From positions 1 to 7,353 of the forward strand of contig CAYRRA010000203.1 in the NCBI GenBank assembly GCA_964426355.1: a stretch of 7,353 nt of DNA, in the 5' to 3' direction. Numbering within the stretch: position 1 is the first letter of the stretch; each line of letters opens with the position of its first letter. The DNA comes from JAJFTV01 sp964426355 (GTDB lineage: Bacteria > Chloroflexota > Anaerolineae > Anaerolineales > Anaerolineaceae). The notes under the pieces were generated by a model, which saw only the letters and a list, made by a program, of their open reading frames with translations, was not told the DNA's origin and searched no databases. This document shows, piece by piece, positions 6,398-7,353 of this stretch. The position numbers and the translations under genes are program-made.

Positions 6398-7353
6398 ATG
6401 CACCTGACACATCTTTCTTTGACAAATTTTCGCGCATTTACCCGCCTGGACATGGATGTGCCCCGGCGGATTCTTTTGTTGGTGGGAGCAAATGCACAAG
6501 GGAAAACCAGTCTTCTGGAATCCATTTATTTTTTAGCTACTTTCACCTCTTTTCAGGCACAACAGGACCGGCAGCTTCTCAATTATTTATTGAATGATGA
6601 AGAGCTTTCTGTTGGGCGGATTGTGGCGGATATTGAGCAAAGAGGCAAGCGAACCCGGATTGAAGTGAGATTGATCCTGGAAACCAATCACAATGGAAAT
6701 GGGCGGTTTCGCAAAGAAATTCTTCTGGATGGTGTGAAAAAAACCGCCCAGGAAGCGATGGGAGTGTTCAATTCTGTCATTTTTTTACCGCAGATGACAA
6801 GAATCATTGAAGATGGACCGGAAGAGAGGCGCCGGTTTTCCAACCTGTTTATTTCACAAGCAATTCCCCGGTATGCTGGCGTTTTAAGCGAATATTCACA
6901 GGTTGTTTCACAGCGCAATGCCCTCTTGAAACAAATAGCAGAGCGGAACGGCGACCCGGGACAACTTGAATTTTGGGATGAGATATTGACACAGCGCGGG
7001 GCATATATGATCCTCGCCCGGGCAAGTGCGTTGCAGGAATTGGAAAAGTTTGCCACGCGCATTCATCATCACCTGACGAATTCAGAAGAAGTGCTGCGAT
7101 TGGAATATCGACCTTCATTTAACCCGTTGGAGCAGCCGGATGACCAATACCGGTTGCCAATCGATGTCCCCTCTTCTTTTCTGGAGGTGACAGAAGCTCA
7201 AATCCAGAAAAATTTTCAGGAACGGCTTCGCGTTTTGAGAAATGAGGAGATTGCCCGGGGTGTGACGACCATTGGTCCACACCGGGATGAAATCCGTTTT
7301 CTTACCTATGGGGTTGACCTTGGTATTTATGGTTCTCGCGGGCAAATCCGTAC
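6398..7353 (+). CDS. recF: DNA replication and repair protein RecF, 3'-truncated by window edge
   Basis: SMC-like ABC ATPase that, with RecO and RecR, helps load RecA onto single-stranded gaps. There are 318 complete codons before the window ends; full proteins are roughly 360-400 residues. Evidence: the N-terminal LSLTNFRAF pattern, Walker A GANAQGKT (30-37, Lys36), GPHRDE (293-298), and the start of the ABC signature SRGQIR (313-318), where the window stops. Walker B and the D-loop lie beyond it. ATG 6398 is the only plausible start, because an in-frame TGA lies at 6365-6367 and no ATG, GTG or TTG suitable for initiation is better placed. No strong Shine-Dalgarno precedes it, which suggests weak initiation or coupling. 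It follows def by 48 bases with no terminator. It is not accompanied by dnaA, dnaN or gyrB within the window, unlike the classic recF locus. Confidence 0.95.
   Translation, partial: MHLTHLSLTNFRAFTRLDMDVPRRILLLVGANAQGKTSLLESIYFLATFTSFQAQQDRQLLNYLLNDEELSVGRIVADIEQRGKRTRIEVRLILETNHNGNGRFRKEILLDGVKKTAQEAMGVFNSVIFLPQMTRIIEDGPEERRRFSNLFISQAIPRYAGVLSEYSQVVSQRNALLKQIAERNGDPGQLEFWDEILTQRGAYMILARASALQELEKFATRIHHHLTNSEEVLRLEYRPSFNPLEQPDDQYRLPIDVPSSFLEVTEAQIQKNFQERLRVLRNEEIARGVTTIGPHRDEIRFLTYGVDLGIYGSRGQIR

Overview
The window looks like ordinary chromosomal DNA from a bacterium of moderate GC content. It is probably a member of the Chloroflexota, in or near the class Anaerolineae. That assignment is an inference from the mix of genes: a ClpC-type unfoldase, a cyclic-nucleotide-domain/tandem-PH membrane protein, and def next to recF. 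There is no rRNA or other phylogenetic marker to confirm it. I see no mobile element, CRISPR array, tRNA or rRNA, and no phage or transfer signature.

Layout. A minus-strand gene for an AMP-forming acyl-CoA ligase runs off the left edge (C-terminus missing). It resembles the Pcs60/AAE3 oxalate--CoA ligase branch. A 138-bp divergent intergenic region follows, carrying back-to-back extended -10 promoters and a small palindrome next to the downstream ribosome binding site. The plus strand then carries clpC (complete, about 842 codons) and a strong hairpin terminator. Next is a 553-residue membrane protein with an N-terminal cyclic-nucleotide-binding fold and two TM-TM-PH-like modules. It is followed by def (peptide deformylase, complete) and recF (missing its C-terminus at the right edge). 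Gene density is high; the longest non-coding stretch is about 150 bp.

How the genes relate. The ligase and clpC are divergently transcribed and need not be functionally linked. ClpC would feed unfolded substrates to a ClpP encoded elsewhere. The membrane protein, def and recF lie in one direction with gaps of 41 and 48 bp and no terminator between them, so they may be one transcription unit that starts at a promoter just before the membrane protein. Def (co-translational N-terminal deformylation) and RecF (loading of RecA at gaps) are housekeeping functions.

The least conventional item is the cyclic-nucleotide-domain/tandem-PH membrane protein. Its binding pocket lacks the residues that normally hold the nucleotide phosphate, and its mRNA may be leaderless. 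I do not see strong evidence for a wholly new multi-gene system here.
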